From: JAKAWM01 sp049966695
Lineage (GTDB): Bacteria > Actinomycetota > Acidimicrobiia > Acidimicrobiales > Palsa-688
Length of the DNA stretch: 36,116 nt
Direction: 5' to 3'
Assembly (NCBI GenBank): GCA_049966695.1
Contig: JBMFUG010000017.1
Span: forward strand, 1 to 36,116
The translations under genes were made by a program, and so were the position numbers. The notes beneath the pieces are model-generated. The model worked only from the letters and a program-made list of their open reading frames with translations, made no database searches and was not told where the DNA came from. This document shows, one piece after another, positions 23,948-31,583 of this stretch; the first letter of the stretch is position 1; each line of letters opens with the position of its first letter.

Positions 23948-26500
23948 ATGACAAAGTGCCCTCGGTCGTTGGTACGGAAGGTCACCGTTTCGGGCGCGGC
24001 TGCCTTGGCCGCTGTGCTTAGCAGTGCCGTTGCCGTGGCGGTCACGACCGACGCCTCCGCAAGCACAACGCCAGCGGCGTTCTCCAGTAATGACGTCATG
24101 TCGGGGCCAGCTACCTTGTCGGCTGTGAGGTGCCCGGCCAACGGGGCTTGCGTGGCGGTGGGAAGCCGCAACAGCGCTGGCGTCGAACAGACTTTGGTCG
24201 AGGTCCAATCAGGCTCTACATGGTCCCTAATGGCTAGCCCAGACGAAGGCCCCGGCAACAACGTTTTGACTGGGCTTGCTTGCACCTCAAAGACGTCGTG
24301 CGTAGCGGTCGGCTACTACGACAACGCAGGCACCGAACAAACGCTTATAGAGACGCTGTCGGGCAGCACCTGGAGCATAACGCCAAGCCCCGATGCCAGC
24401 TCAGGCAACAACGTGCTCAGTGCCGTCTCGTGCACCTCAAAGACGTCGTGCGTAGCGGTCGGCTACTACGACAACGCAGGCACCGAACAAACGCTTATAG
24501 AGACGCTGTCGGGCAGCACCTGGAGCATAACGCCAAGCCCCGATGCCAGCTCAGGCAACAACGTGCTCAGTGCCGTGCGGTGCGCATCGCCGACGTCGTG
24601 CGTTGCCGTCGGCTACTACAACAACGGCAGCAGGGACCAGACGCTCGTGGAGATGTTCGCGAGCGGTACCTGGAGCCTGGCTGCGAGCCCGGACGAGAGT
24701 ACAGGCGACAACGAGCTACGGGACGTAGCATGCCCTTCTCCAACCTCCTGCACAGCGGTCGGTTACTACGTAGCCAATGGCGAGGACCAGGTACTGGTCG
24801 AGGCCATGGCCAATGGCAAATGGTCCGTGGCTTCCAGTCCTGACAGGGGGCCGGGCAACAACATGCTGAGCGGGGTTGCTTGCCCTCTCGGTTACTGCCT
24901 AGCGGTGGGCTATTACCTCGACAACGGCGAAGCGCGTGCCCTCGTCGAAGAGAGGGCCAACGGGAAATGGGGGCTCTCTACGAGCCTTGACCAAGGCCAG
25001 GGCACCAATGTACTGGACGACATTTCCTGCGCTTCCTCCAGCTCTTGCACAGCAGTCGGCTATTACTACAACGGGACGCAGGACCAAGTGCTGATCGAGA
25101 GGTTCTCCGGCACCGCTTGGTCGCTCATGCCCGGAGCCGCCCTAGTTACGCGAACAGTCATCACTATTTCGTCCTCTGCCAACCCTGCCGAAGTGGGCCG
25201 GGCTGTGATTTTTACAGCAAAGGTGGTCCCGGTGCCGCCCGGAGGGACGGTTCAGTTCATGGGCAACGGCGCCACCCTGGCCGGATGTGCCGATGTGATG
25301 CTGAACGGCAAGGCTGGCACTGCTTCTTGCAGTACAAGTTTTTCAGCGGCTGGCCGCTACGAGGTCTGGGCCACCTACTCGGGTTATGGCGGCTTCAGCG
25401 CCGCCAGCTCGGCCCGTTACAGCCTTGTCGTCAAGCCGGCACCGACCAAGACCTCCCTTTCGTCCTCGGCCAACCCGGCCCAGATCGGTGAAACGGTTAC
25501 CTATACAGCTCGAGTGGCACCAGCACCGGTCGGGGGATCGGTGACCTTCACCGATAGCGGGGCACCGGTCGCCAACTGCAACAAGCTCGCTGTGGACGCC
25601 AGCACGGGCGAAGCCACCTGCACGTCCACCTACTGGTCCGGGGGCGACCACCAAATCCAGGCCCTTTACACCGGCTCCGCCGGGTACCAGCCTTCTGCCT
25701 CGTACGTGTACAGCGAGGTCGTCATCTTCCCCTCGCCCGGCTACTGGCTAGCGACGTCAAGGGGCCAGGTCTTCGCGTTCGGCGCGGCACCTCAGCTTGG
25801 CGGCATCACGACGTCCAGTTCGACCGGCCCAGTAGTTGCCATTGCTGGCACGCCAACGGGCAAGGGCTACTGGCTCGTCACGGCCAACGGCACCGTTGCT
25901 GCCTTCGGTGACGCCGCCTACCACGGTGATCTCCCGGCGCTCGGCGTGCACGCCACCGACATCGTTGCTATCGCACCTACAACTGATGGCAGGGGCTATT
26001 GGCTCGTAGGCAGCGACGGGGGCTTTTTCGCCTTCGGCGATGCTGCCTACCATGGGTCCCTGCCCGGGATAAAGCTGCACGTGCACGACATCGTCGGCAT
26101 GGTGGCCTCCCCAGGCGGCGCTGGCTACCTGCTAGCTGGCGACGACGGCGGCGTGTTCTGTTTCGGCGCAAGCCGCTTCTACGGTTCGCTGCCCGGCCTG
26201 AAGGTCCACGTGCACGACATCCGCGCCATCCTGTCTTCAGCGTCAGGCGGCGGGTACGTGCTAGTGGGCAGCGACGGCGGTGTCTTCACCTTCGGGCATG
26301 GGGTGGCTTTCTACGGTTCGTTGCCAGCAAAGCATGTCCGTGCCTCTGATATAGTCGGCATTGCCCTCACCCCAAGCGGGGGCGGCTACTACATGGCGGG
26401 CGCCGATGGGTCCGTCTACGGCTTCGGCAACGCAGCGACTTGGCCACGGCCGGCCGGTTTGTCGGCACACCTGCCAGTGGTTGGCATCGCCGGGACGTAG
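23948..26500 (+). CDS. Secreted repeat protein: seven 50-aa repeats, two Ig-like domains, beta-propeller
   Basis: An 850-aa exported protein. Residues 1-40 are a signal peptide (basic start, then VSGAAALAAVLSSAVAVAVTT). Residues 56-396 hold seven repeats of about 50 aa with the core C-x-S-x-TSCVAVGYY and a TWS strand; the paired cysteines are likely disulfides outside the cell. Two Ig-like domains follow (about 402-495 and 500-593), each starting SSSANPA and containing a strand such as GGTVQFMGNG or GGSVTFTDSG. The C-terminus (597-850) has about six propeller blades of the form GYWLVGSDGGFFAFGDAAYHGSLPG. No sortase motif or terminal helix is seen, so it is probably released or wall-associated. 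Its last 85 bp overlap the convergent cyclase gene. Confidence 0.88.
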   Translation: MTKCPRSLVRKVTVSGAAALAAVLSSAVAVAVTTDASASTTPAAFSSNDVMSGPATLSAVRCPANGACVAVGSRNSAGVEQTLVEVQSGSTWSLMASPDEGPGNNVLTGLACTSKTSCVAVGYYDNAGTEQTLIETLSGSTWSITPSPDASSGNNVLSAVSCTSKTSCVAVGYYDNAGTEQTLIETLSGSTWSITPSPDASSGNNVLSAVRCASPTSCVAVGYYNNGSRDQTLVEMFASGTWSLAASPDESTGDNELRDVACPSPTSCTAVGYYVANGEDQVLVEAMANGKWSVASSPDRGPGNNMLSGVACPLGYCLAVGYYLDNGEARALVEERANGKWGLSTSLDQGQGTNVLDDISCASSSSCTAVGYYYNGTQDQVLIERFSGTAWSLMPGAALVTRTVITISSSANPAEVGRAVIFTAKVVPVPPGGTVQFMGNGATLAGCADVMLNGKAGTASCSTSFSAAGRYEVWATYSGYGGFSAASSARYSLVVKPAPTKTSLSSSANPAQIGETVTYTARVAPAPVGGSVTFTDSGAPVANCNKLAVDASTGEATCTSTYWSGGDHQIQALYTGSAGYQPSASYVYSEVVIFPSPGYWLATSRGQVFAFGAAPQLGGITTSSSTGPVVAIAGTPTGKGYWLVTANGTVAAFGDAAYHGDLPALGVHATDIVAIAPTTDGRGYWLVGSDGGFFAFGDAAYHGSLPGIKLHVHDIVGMVASPGGAGYLLAGDDGGVFCFGASRFYGSLPGLKVHVHDIRAILSSASGGGYVLVGSDGGVFTFGHGVAFYGSLPAKHVRASDIVGIALTPSGGGYYMAGADGSVYGFGNAATWPRPAGLSAHLPVVGIAGT
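24281..24576. repeat. 146-bp perfect direct repeat, period 150
   Basis: Bases 24281-24426 recur without a mismatch at 24431-24576. This duplicates one 50-aa repeat unit of the secreted protein in frame. The other repeat units are diverged at the DNA level, so this copy is recent or kept identical by recombination. Confidence 0.95.
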
Positions 26501-29319
26501 CCGTCGGGTGGGAACGTCGCTAGCCTCCCCTTGCCTGCCGACTTGGCTGCGTACATGGCTATGTCGGCATCTCTCAGCACGTCTTGTGGTTTGTCGTACC
26601 TGGCCGTGCCCATTACAACCCCGACGCTGCCTGTAACGACCAAGCTGGCACCATCCACCTTGTACGGGGCCCGCAGGTCCTCCAAGAGGCGCTTGGCTAT
26701 CGTTTCTACGGTAGCCAGCTTCGCCACGTCGAGCAGCAGCACGGCAAATTCGTCGCCGCCAAAACGAGCCGCTGTATCGGTCTCCCGTAGGTTGGCCCGG
26801 ATGCGGTCGGCCACCTGCACCAGCAGCTGGTCGCCGGCGAGGTGGCCGCGTGTGTCGTTCAAGTTCTTGAAGTTGTCGAGGTCAAGCCACAGGACCGCAT
26901 AGCCGTAGCCGGACCGGCGCTTGGCATTGGAAATGCTCTGAGACAGGCGGTCCACGAACAGCACGCGGTTAGGCAAGCCGGTGAGGCTGTCAAAAAGAGC
27001 CTGGTGACGTAGCTGGTCTTCCAGCGTGTGCCGCTCGGTGACATCGGTGAGCGACCCGACGAGCCGGCGGGCTGGCAACCCGCCGCCCGGCACGGCTAGA
27101 GCACGGCAAAGTGCCCAGATGTAACTGCCGTCCTTAGCCATCAAGCGGTGCTCTATCAGCACGTTGTCCCGGACGCCGAGCTTCAGCTCGGAAAGTTCGC
27201 CCAACAAGCTCGGCCGGTCGTCAGGATGGACGCGTCCCAGCCATTCGACCGGTTGGTCGCTGACCTCGCCAGTGCCATAGCCCAGCATCTCTTTCCAACG
27301 ATCTGAGTAGTAGACACGGTCGCTTTGGAGGTCCCAGTCCCACAGCCCGTCGTTCGCTGCCCGGACTGCTAGCGCGTAGCGCTCTTCGCTCTGGCGGAGC
27401 GAGCTGGTCACGGCTGCGTGGTCTAGGACCTCGGCGAACAGGGCGGCCCACGTGAAGTACATGTCCTGCGCCATGCTGGTCGACTCGACCGGCGCCACCA
27501 TCGCCAGGAGCCCCCAGTCTGCTTCGTCGCTGGCAACGGGCACCACGGCGACCATGGTGCCCTCGGTCACCTTTGCCAGGAGCTCATCAGGAGGGAAGTG
27601 CTCAGGAGAGCAGTGCGACGTTGCTAATTGCAGGTGGCCGCCCCCAGCCTCGAACGTGCTGGCCAAGTAGAGCACGCTGCCCGGCTGCCCCCAGGGCGCC
27701 CGGCCCGCCGTCCCGTCGGCTCGCGAGCTTCCCGGCGCCAAGCCTTCCGGCCTGCTCAGCGGCGCTTGGCGGCTGAGCGCTTCCCAACTGCCACGTCCGG
27801 TGCCCCAGGCGCTCGCGTCGGCACCCTTTGAGCCCTCCCACAACGCGAACACCCCGGCCACCGCATCGGTGCGCTCCAGCCAAGTGAGCATGCGCGGGTC
27901 GCCCTCTTCACGGCCGACCAAGAGGTCCATGGTTATCAGGTACTCGTCGCGTACAACTTTGCGCAAAGCGTAATAATCCTGGTCGCGCTGGCCGAGCGAC
28001 GCTCGTGCCAGCCCCAGGAGCACATAAGCACGGCACTGGTCTAGCCTCCCCGCCAGCACTTCTTTGCGCTCGCCAGCGCCCGCCAGCACCCGCCCAGCGA
28101 TCCGCTCGCTGTAGGCCAGGACCAACTCGTGGGTCGACTGAGCGGGCCGCAGGCGGCACAGTTCTTCGCACCCGTCGCTCAGCATGTCGAGCTCGGCCGT
28201 CGACAGGCTTCTTTTGCCCGTAGCCTGTAGCAGCTTGGCTACTTGAGAGGCCACTTCTAGCAGCCGGGACATACGGCCCTCAGACCTGGCCGATGGCCCC
28301 GTCGCGAGAGAGCGGCAGAAGGCAGTGGTGAGGTCGGGCTGCTCGGGGAGCTCTGCCGGCAGTACGGTGGCGGCACCGATCGTGCAACCACAGCTTTCCC
28401 GCTGGACGAACACTGTAGGGACGAGGTGGCAGCCCCCCTGCACCTCCTCGCCCGCAAGCTGGCGCAGGAGCAGCTCAGCGGCCATGGCGCCCAGGCTCTC
28501 GAAGTCCTGGGAGACCGTGGAAAGCGCAGGTCTGAGCAACGCCCCTCCGAGCGTGTTGTCAAAGCCGGTCACTGCCTGGTCTCGTGGCAGCACATAGCCC
28601 GCTTCGGTCAGCACCGTCATGATCCCCACCGCGTTTAGGTCCGTCGCAGCCACCACCGCAGTGGAGGGGAGGCCGGCGGCCAGCATGTCCCGGCCAGCTT
28701 CCACCCCGCCGAACTCCACGTTGTCGGGAGCCTCAAAAAACAACGCCGGGTCGGGCTCGGTCCCGTGGTCGGCCAGCGTCTGGCGGTACGAGCTATAGCG
28801 CTCTTGGGTGTCCAGCTGCCCCAGGCACCCGGCGAAGGCAATGCGGGTGTGGCCGTGGCCGATGAGGTGTTCGACAACTTGCCTGATGCCGCCTCGGTTG
28901 TCGGTCATCACTACGGGGCAAGACAGACCCGGCTCTTCGTGCGCGATAGCCACCAACGGCTTGCCCGACCCCTGCAGGGCTGCCAAGTAACCAGGCGGCG
29001 TAGCGGAACCTATGACGACAAAGCCGTCCAGGCGTTCCCAGCCCACTCGGCCCAAGATACGAGCCGCCGTGCTCTCTTGAAGCTCCATGCCGGGCGTGGC
29101 AGTTTGCGCAGAAACGACACGGTAACCGTGCTGCCAAGCCACCTGCGTTATGGAGGACAGAAGCACGCCGTAGTACGGGCCCGCCAAGTAAGGCGAGATC
29201 ACGCCGATCGCTCGCCCACCCTGCGGGGCGTCCGCCACCGAGCCAACGGCACCAGCAGGTGCCACCAGGCTGGTCTCGGCAGGCACCACATTGCGGGTTC
29301 GGGCCATGACGGACGGCAC
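26416..29319 (-). CDS. Diguanylate cyclase with LacI-type ligand-binding domain, PAS and GGDEF
   Basis: 967 aa. Residues 36-312 are a LacI/PBP1-type sugar-binding domain (AIGVISPYLAGPYYGVLLSS, HTRIAFAGCLG, AVTGFDNTLGG) with no helix-turn-helix and no signal peptide, so it is a cytoplasmic sensor. A helical/GAF-like region spans about 313-640, a PAS domain 642-765 (NDGLWDWDLQSDRVYYSDRWKEMLGY) and a GGDEF domain 770-937. The active site GGDEF is intact (854-858) and the inhibitory RxxD I-site is present five residues upstream (RETD, 845-848), so it should make c-di-GMP with product inhibition. GTG 29319 has a clear AGGAG. It could couple a sugar-like ligand to polysaccharide or surface output. 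The 3' end overlaps the surface-protein gene by 85 bp. Confidence 0.9.
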   Translation of the reverse strand: MPSVMARTRNVVPAETSLVAPAGAVGSVADAPQGGRAIGVISPYLAGPYYGVLLSSITQVAWQHGYRVVSAQTATPGMELQESTAARILGRVGWERLDGFVVIGSATPPGYLAALQGSGKPLVAIAHEEPGLSCPVVMTDNRGGIRQVVEHLIGHGHTRIAFAGCLGQLDTQERYSSYRQTLADHGTEPDPALFFEAPDNVEFGGVEAGRDMLAAGLPSTAVVAATDLNAVGIMTVLTEAGYVLPRDQAVTGFDNTLGGALLRPALSTVSQDFESLGAMAAELLLRQLAGEEVQGGCHLVPTVFVQRESCGCTIGAATVLPAELPEQPDLTTAFCRSLATGPSARSEGRMSRLLEVASQVAKLLQATGKRSLSTAELDMLSDGCEELCRLRPAQSTHELVLAYSERIAGRVLAGAGERKEVLAGRLDQCRAYVLLGLARASLGQRDQDYYALRKVVRDEYLITMDLLVGREEGDPRMLTWLERTDAVAGVFALWEGSKGADASAWGTGRGSWEALSRQAPLSRPEGLAPGSSRADGTAGRAPWGQPGSVLYLASTFEAGGGHLQLATSHCSPEHFPPDELLAKVTEGTMVAVVPVASDEADWGLLAMVAPVESTSMAQDMYFTWAALFAEVLDHAAVTSSLRQSEERYALAVRAANDGLWDWDLQSDRVYYSDRWKEMLGYGTGEVSDQPVEWLGRVHPDDRPSLLGELSELKLGVRDNVLIEHRLMAKDGSYIWALCRALAVPGGGLPARRLVGSLTDVTERHTLEDQLRHQALFDSLTGLPNRVLFVDRLSQSISNAKRRSGYGYAVLWLDLDNFKNLNDTRGHLAGDQLLVQVADRIRANLRETDTAARFGGDEFAVLLLDVAKLATVETIAKRLLEDLRAPYKVDGASLVVTGSVGVVMGTARYDKPQDVLRDADIAMYAAKSAGKGRLATFPPDGYVPAMPTTGRCADKPAGRGQVAALPKP

Positions 29320-29326
29320 GGCTGGG

Positions 29327-29331
29327 CTCCT
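29327..29331 (-). promoter_or_regulatory. Ribosome-binding site AGGAG deciding start 29319
   Basis: On the minus strand AGGAG lies 7 nt before GTG 29319 and is too far from the internal ATG at 29307, so the GTG is preferred. Confidence 0.7.
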
Positions 29332-29353
29332 AAAGCCAAGGGGGGACGGCCAC

Positions 29354-29394
29354 CCAGACGGCGCCCGTCCCTGTCCAGACGGCGCCAGTCCCTG
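29354..29394. repeat. Direct repeat with internal dyad upstream of the cyclase gene
   Basis: CCAGACGGCGCCCGTCCCTG at 29354-29373 recurs with one change at 29375-29394 (period 21, two helical turns). The first copy contains the dyad GACGG-CGC-CCGTC. They lie 35-75 bp upstream of the cyclase start, where a dimeric regulator would place them. Confidence 0.5.
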
Positions 29395-29505
29395 CCCTTG
29401 CTGTCAGCTTCCTACAGCTGTTCACAGGTAGTTAATCGTCGCGAATTAGGCAGACCTTGAGCAGGGGCCCTGGTCGGGCCATGAAGGCGGCGCACCGCCA
29501 TCTCG

Positions 29506-29733
29506 TTGCCTGGCGACCTAGCGGAAGCGCTACGGCGAGAAGCCCGTCGCCGCGGCCTTACGGTATCTGAAGTGGCCCGCCAAGCACTGAGAGCGCGGTT
29601 GGGACCGGAGATGGGGCCCAAACCTGGCTTCGTAGGGCTTGGGAGGAGCGGTTGTACTAACACGGCTCGCAACGCGGAACAGATCTTGGCTGAGGAACGG
29701 GCACCGGGTACGTTGCGAGGCGAACGTTGTTGA
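29506..29733 (+). CDS. VapB-type ribbon-helix-helix antitoxin, probably frameshifted at its start
   Basis: A small antitoxin-like protein: LPGDLAEALRREARRRGLTVSEVARQALRARLG is a typical ribbon-helix-helix domain, followed by the toxin-neutralising tail GFVGLGRSGCTNTARNAEQILAEE. The frame is open upstream only to a TGA at 29482-29484 and reads RRRTAISLP before residue 1, the expected N-terminal strand. No ATG or GTG is available in that frame. ATG 29481 would give MRRRTAISLPGDL if one A of ATGAAGG were absent. So either a one-base insertion has broken the gene, or TTG 29506 makes a product lacking the DNA-contacting strand. It overlaps the toxin frame by 7 bp. Confidence 0.7.
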   Translation: MPGDLAEALRREARRRGLTVSEVARQALRARLGPEMGPKPGFVGLGRSGCTNTARNAEQILAEERAPGTLRGERC

Positions 29734-30137
29734 CATGTGTTGTCGGTAGTGGCCCGTTGTACGCTGCTGCTGACCTCGACGACGAGGACCATGAGGCTTG
29801 TGCCGCGGCTTTGTCCGCTGCAGGCCGGGCCCTCGTCATACCAGCTCTTGTCGTGGCTGAAGCGACATGTCTGATAGGTACCCGCCTTGGGCTAAAAGCC
29901 GAAGCTGCTTTTCTCGCCTCACTATCGGCCTACGAAGTGGAAGCTCCCCTTCCCGAGGATCGGGCCCGCATCGCAGAACTGGTGAGGCAGTACTCTGACT
30001 TCCCTCTCGGAGGCACAGATGCTTCGGTTGCGGCGCTAGCCGAACGGCTAAAAGCCCCTCTTGTCGCGACTCTAGACCCACGTCATTTCCAGGCGCTCCA
30101 GCCAAGGCACTGTGACGCTTTCGAGATAGTGCCGTAG
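29727..30137 (+). CDS. VapC-type PIN-domain toxin with Asp-to-Gly change at first catalytic site
   Basis: A 136-aa PIN-domain protein; active members are Mg-dependent RNases. The first strand should read V-D-T/S-G-P-L-Y but here is CVVGSGPLYAAAD, so Gly7 stands where the first catalytic Asp belongs (GGT; GAT would be Asp). The other acidic positions are present: Glu45 (LVVAEATCL), Asp98 (GGTDASVAAL) and Asp117 (VATLDPRHF). It starts at TTG 29727 or 29730, overlapping the antitoxin stop as is normal for vapBC. Loss of this Asp usually abolishes PIN nuclease activity, so it may be inactive or act by binding only. Confidence 0.78.
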   Translation: MLTCVVGSGPLYAAADLDDEDHEACAAALSAAGRALVIPALVVAEATCLIGTRLGLKAEAAFLASLSAYEVEAPLPEDRARIAELVRQYSDFPLGGTDASVAALAERLKAPLVATLDPRHFQALQPRHCDAFEIVP

Positions 30138-30180
30138 CGTCGCTGCACGAGCGTGCTTTTAGCAACTGAACGGCCGGATG

Positions 30181-30186
30181 TACCAT
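30181..30186 (+). promoter_or_regulatory. -10-like TACCAT, leaderless start at 30193
   Basis: TACCAT (TANNNT) is followed by CACGCC and ATG 30193, with no ribosome-binding site. It supports 30193 over the in-frame start at 30178. Confidence 0.45.
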
Positions 30187-30192
30187 CACGCC

Positions 30193-31068
30193 ATGACGGC
30201 TCGGCGGGCTCACGCGACCTGGGCCGCTCTGGCCGCCGTCCTGGCAACTGGCCTGGCTGGTTGCGGGACGAGAGTTGAGGCCAAGGCGCTGCCTCCAAAC
30301 AGGGCCATCGACGTGGTGGTGTCAGCGTACCCCCTCGCCCAGCTCACGAGCTACATAGGAGGCAGAGACGTACAAGTCGACGACCTAGCACCTCCCGGTA
30401 GCGCTCCAGAAAACCTAAAGCTGACGCAATTGCAGCTCAAAGAGGTCGCCCGGGCCCCTTTGTTAGTAGACGTGGGCGACGGCTACCAGCCCCAGGTGGA
30501 GGCAGCGCCCACCCGCCACCGCCTCTCCCTCCTACCAGCCGTCTCGGGCGAAGCGCAGCCCTACCAGTTCTGGTTGGACCCTGCGCTAATGGGCCGCGCG
30601 GCCGACGTGCTGGCCCAAGCGCTCGCAAAGGCGGACCCCGCCGGCCGGGCACAGTTCTACAATGGGGCCCGTGACTTTCGCTCTGTCGTCAGCTCTTTGG
30701 AAAGCGACTACCAGTCCGGCTTCTCCACGTGCAACACGACCGATTTCGTAACCGCGGACAATGCTTTTGAGCGGATGGCGCGCTCTTATGACCTTGTGGA
30801 CATCGCCGTAGACAGCACAGGCACGCAAGAAGCAGCCGCCCTCGTCAAAAAGTACGCCATCCCGGTGGTTTTCGCGGAGACAGGGGCACCCGCCGGCGCA
30901 GTCCAGCGGGTGGCTACTGAGGCCGGGGTACCGCTCAAGACCCTCGACCCCATGGAGGTCGCCCCCAAGGCCAAGGCGCTCGCTTCACAGAGCTATTTCA
31001 CGACGATGGAAGACAACCTGAGCACTATCGAGGAGGCGCTGTCCTGTGACACGTCGGCTAATTACTGA
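30193..31068 (+). CDS. ZnuA/TroA-like substrate-binding lipoprotein lacking the histidine metal ligands
   Basis: A 291-aa exported lipoprotein (lipobox LAGC, Cys24) with the fold markers of Zn/Mn ABC-transporter binding proteins: VVVSAYPLAQLTSYIGG, VDDLAPPGSAPENLKLT, FWLDPALMGRAADVLAQAL, AFERMARSYDL and VVFAETGAPAGAVQRVATEAGVPLKTLDP. The family binds metal through three His and one acidic residue. Here the first His (DPHxYEP) is Glu73, the second (DPHxWLDP) is Gln125 and the third (HxAFxY) is Asp189; only the acidic Glu229 is kept. No ABC permease or ATPase gene is near. It may bind another ion, or have turned into an adhesin or signalling protein. Two extra Cys (180, 285) could form a disulfide. 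Confidence 0.8.
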   Translation: MTARRAHATWAALAAVLATGLAGCGTRVEAKALPPNRAIDVVVSAYPLAQLTSYIGGRDVQVDDLAPPGSAPENLKLTQLQLKEVARAPLLVDVGDGYQPQVEAAPTRHRLSLLPAVSGEAQPYQFWLDPALMGRAADVLAQALAKADPAGRAQFYNGARDFRSVVSSLESDYQSGFSTCNTTDFVTADNAFERMARSYDLVDIAVDSTGTQEAAALVKKYAIPVVFAETGAPAGAVQRVATEAGVPLKTLDPMEVAPKAKALASQSYFTTMEDNLSTIEEALSCDTSANY

Positions 31069-31077
31069 AGCTCCAAA

Positions 31078-31575
31078 ATGAAACTAGTCGTCGACCAGCC
31101 CATAGCTTTGAGCGCAAGAGACGCACAGGGGGTCTTCGTCGACCCCGCCTTCTACAACGAGCTCGGAGCCTTGGCCGGCATTTCAGCTCCGACGTTGCTG
31201 TCGTTTTCCAAGGCCGAGAACCGGGCCCGGCTCGTCCTCGGCTACCGGTTTTCCGGCCAGCTTTCCGGGCCGGCTGCAATGCTGCTCGACACCAAAAAGC
31301 TCACCTGGGCACAACAAACAGACGTCGACTTGTCTTCACGACGCACCCAGGTCCGTATGGTGCCCGACAATTACAAGGATTTTTTCTCTTTCGAAGGTTG
31401 GTACGAACTGCGAGACATCGACGAAGGCAACTGCACCCAGCACCTCGAGGCGGACCTCATCGTGCACGTGCCGCTCCTTGGGCCCCTGGCTGAAAGGGCG
31501 ATAGCCATGTCCGTCCGCCAAAACCTGGCCGAGACCGCCCAGCTAGTAGAGCGCTACGGCAAGCAGGGCCGCTAG
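31078..31575 (+). CDS. DUF2505 (SRPBCC-like) protein
   Basis: A 165-aa protein matching, from memory, the actinobacterial DUF2505 family: a helix-grip, START-like hydrophobic-ligand fold. Typical segments are DPAFYNELGALAGISAPTLLS near the start, the central strands ENRARLVLGYRFSG and CTQHLEADLIVHVPLLG, and a C-terminal helix (LAERAIAMSVRQNLAETAQLVERY). No signal peptide. It starts 9 bp after the ZnuA-like stop, so the two are probably cotranscribed. Function unknown; members are thought to bind lipids or other apolar ligands. Confidence 0.75.
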   Translation: MKLVVDQPIALSARDAQGVFVDPAFYNELGALAGISAPTLLSFSKAENRARLVLGYRFSGQLSGPAAMLLDTKKLTWAQQTDVDLSSRRTQVRMVPDNYKDFFSFEGWYELRDIDEGNCTQHLEADLIVHVPLLGPLAERAIAMSVRQNLAETAQLVERYGKQGR

Positions 31576-31583
31576 CGGCATGT

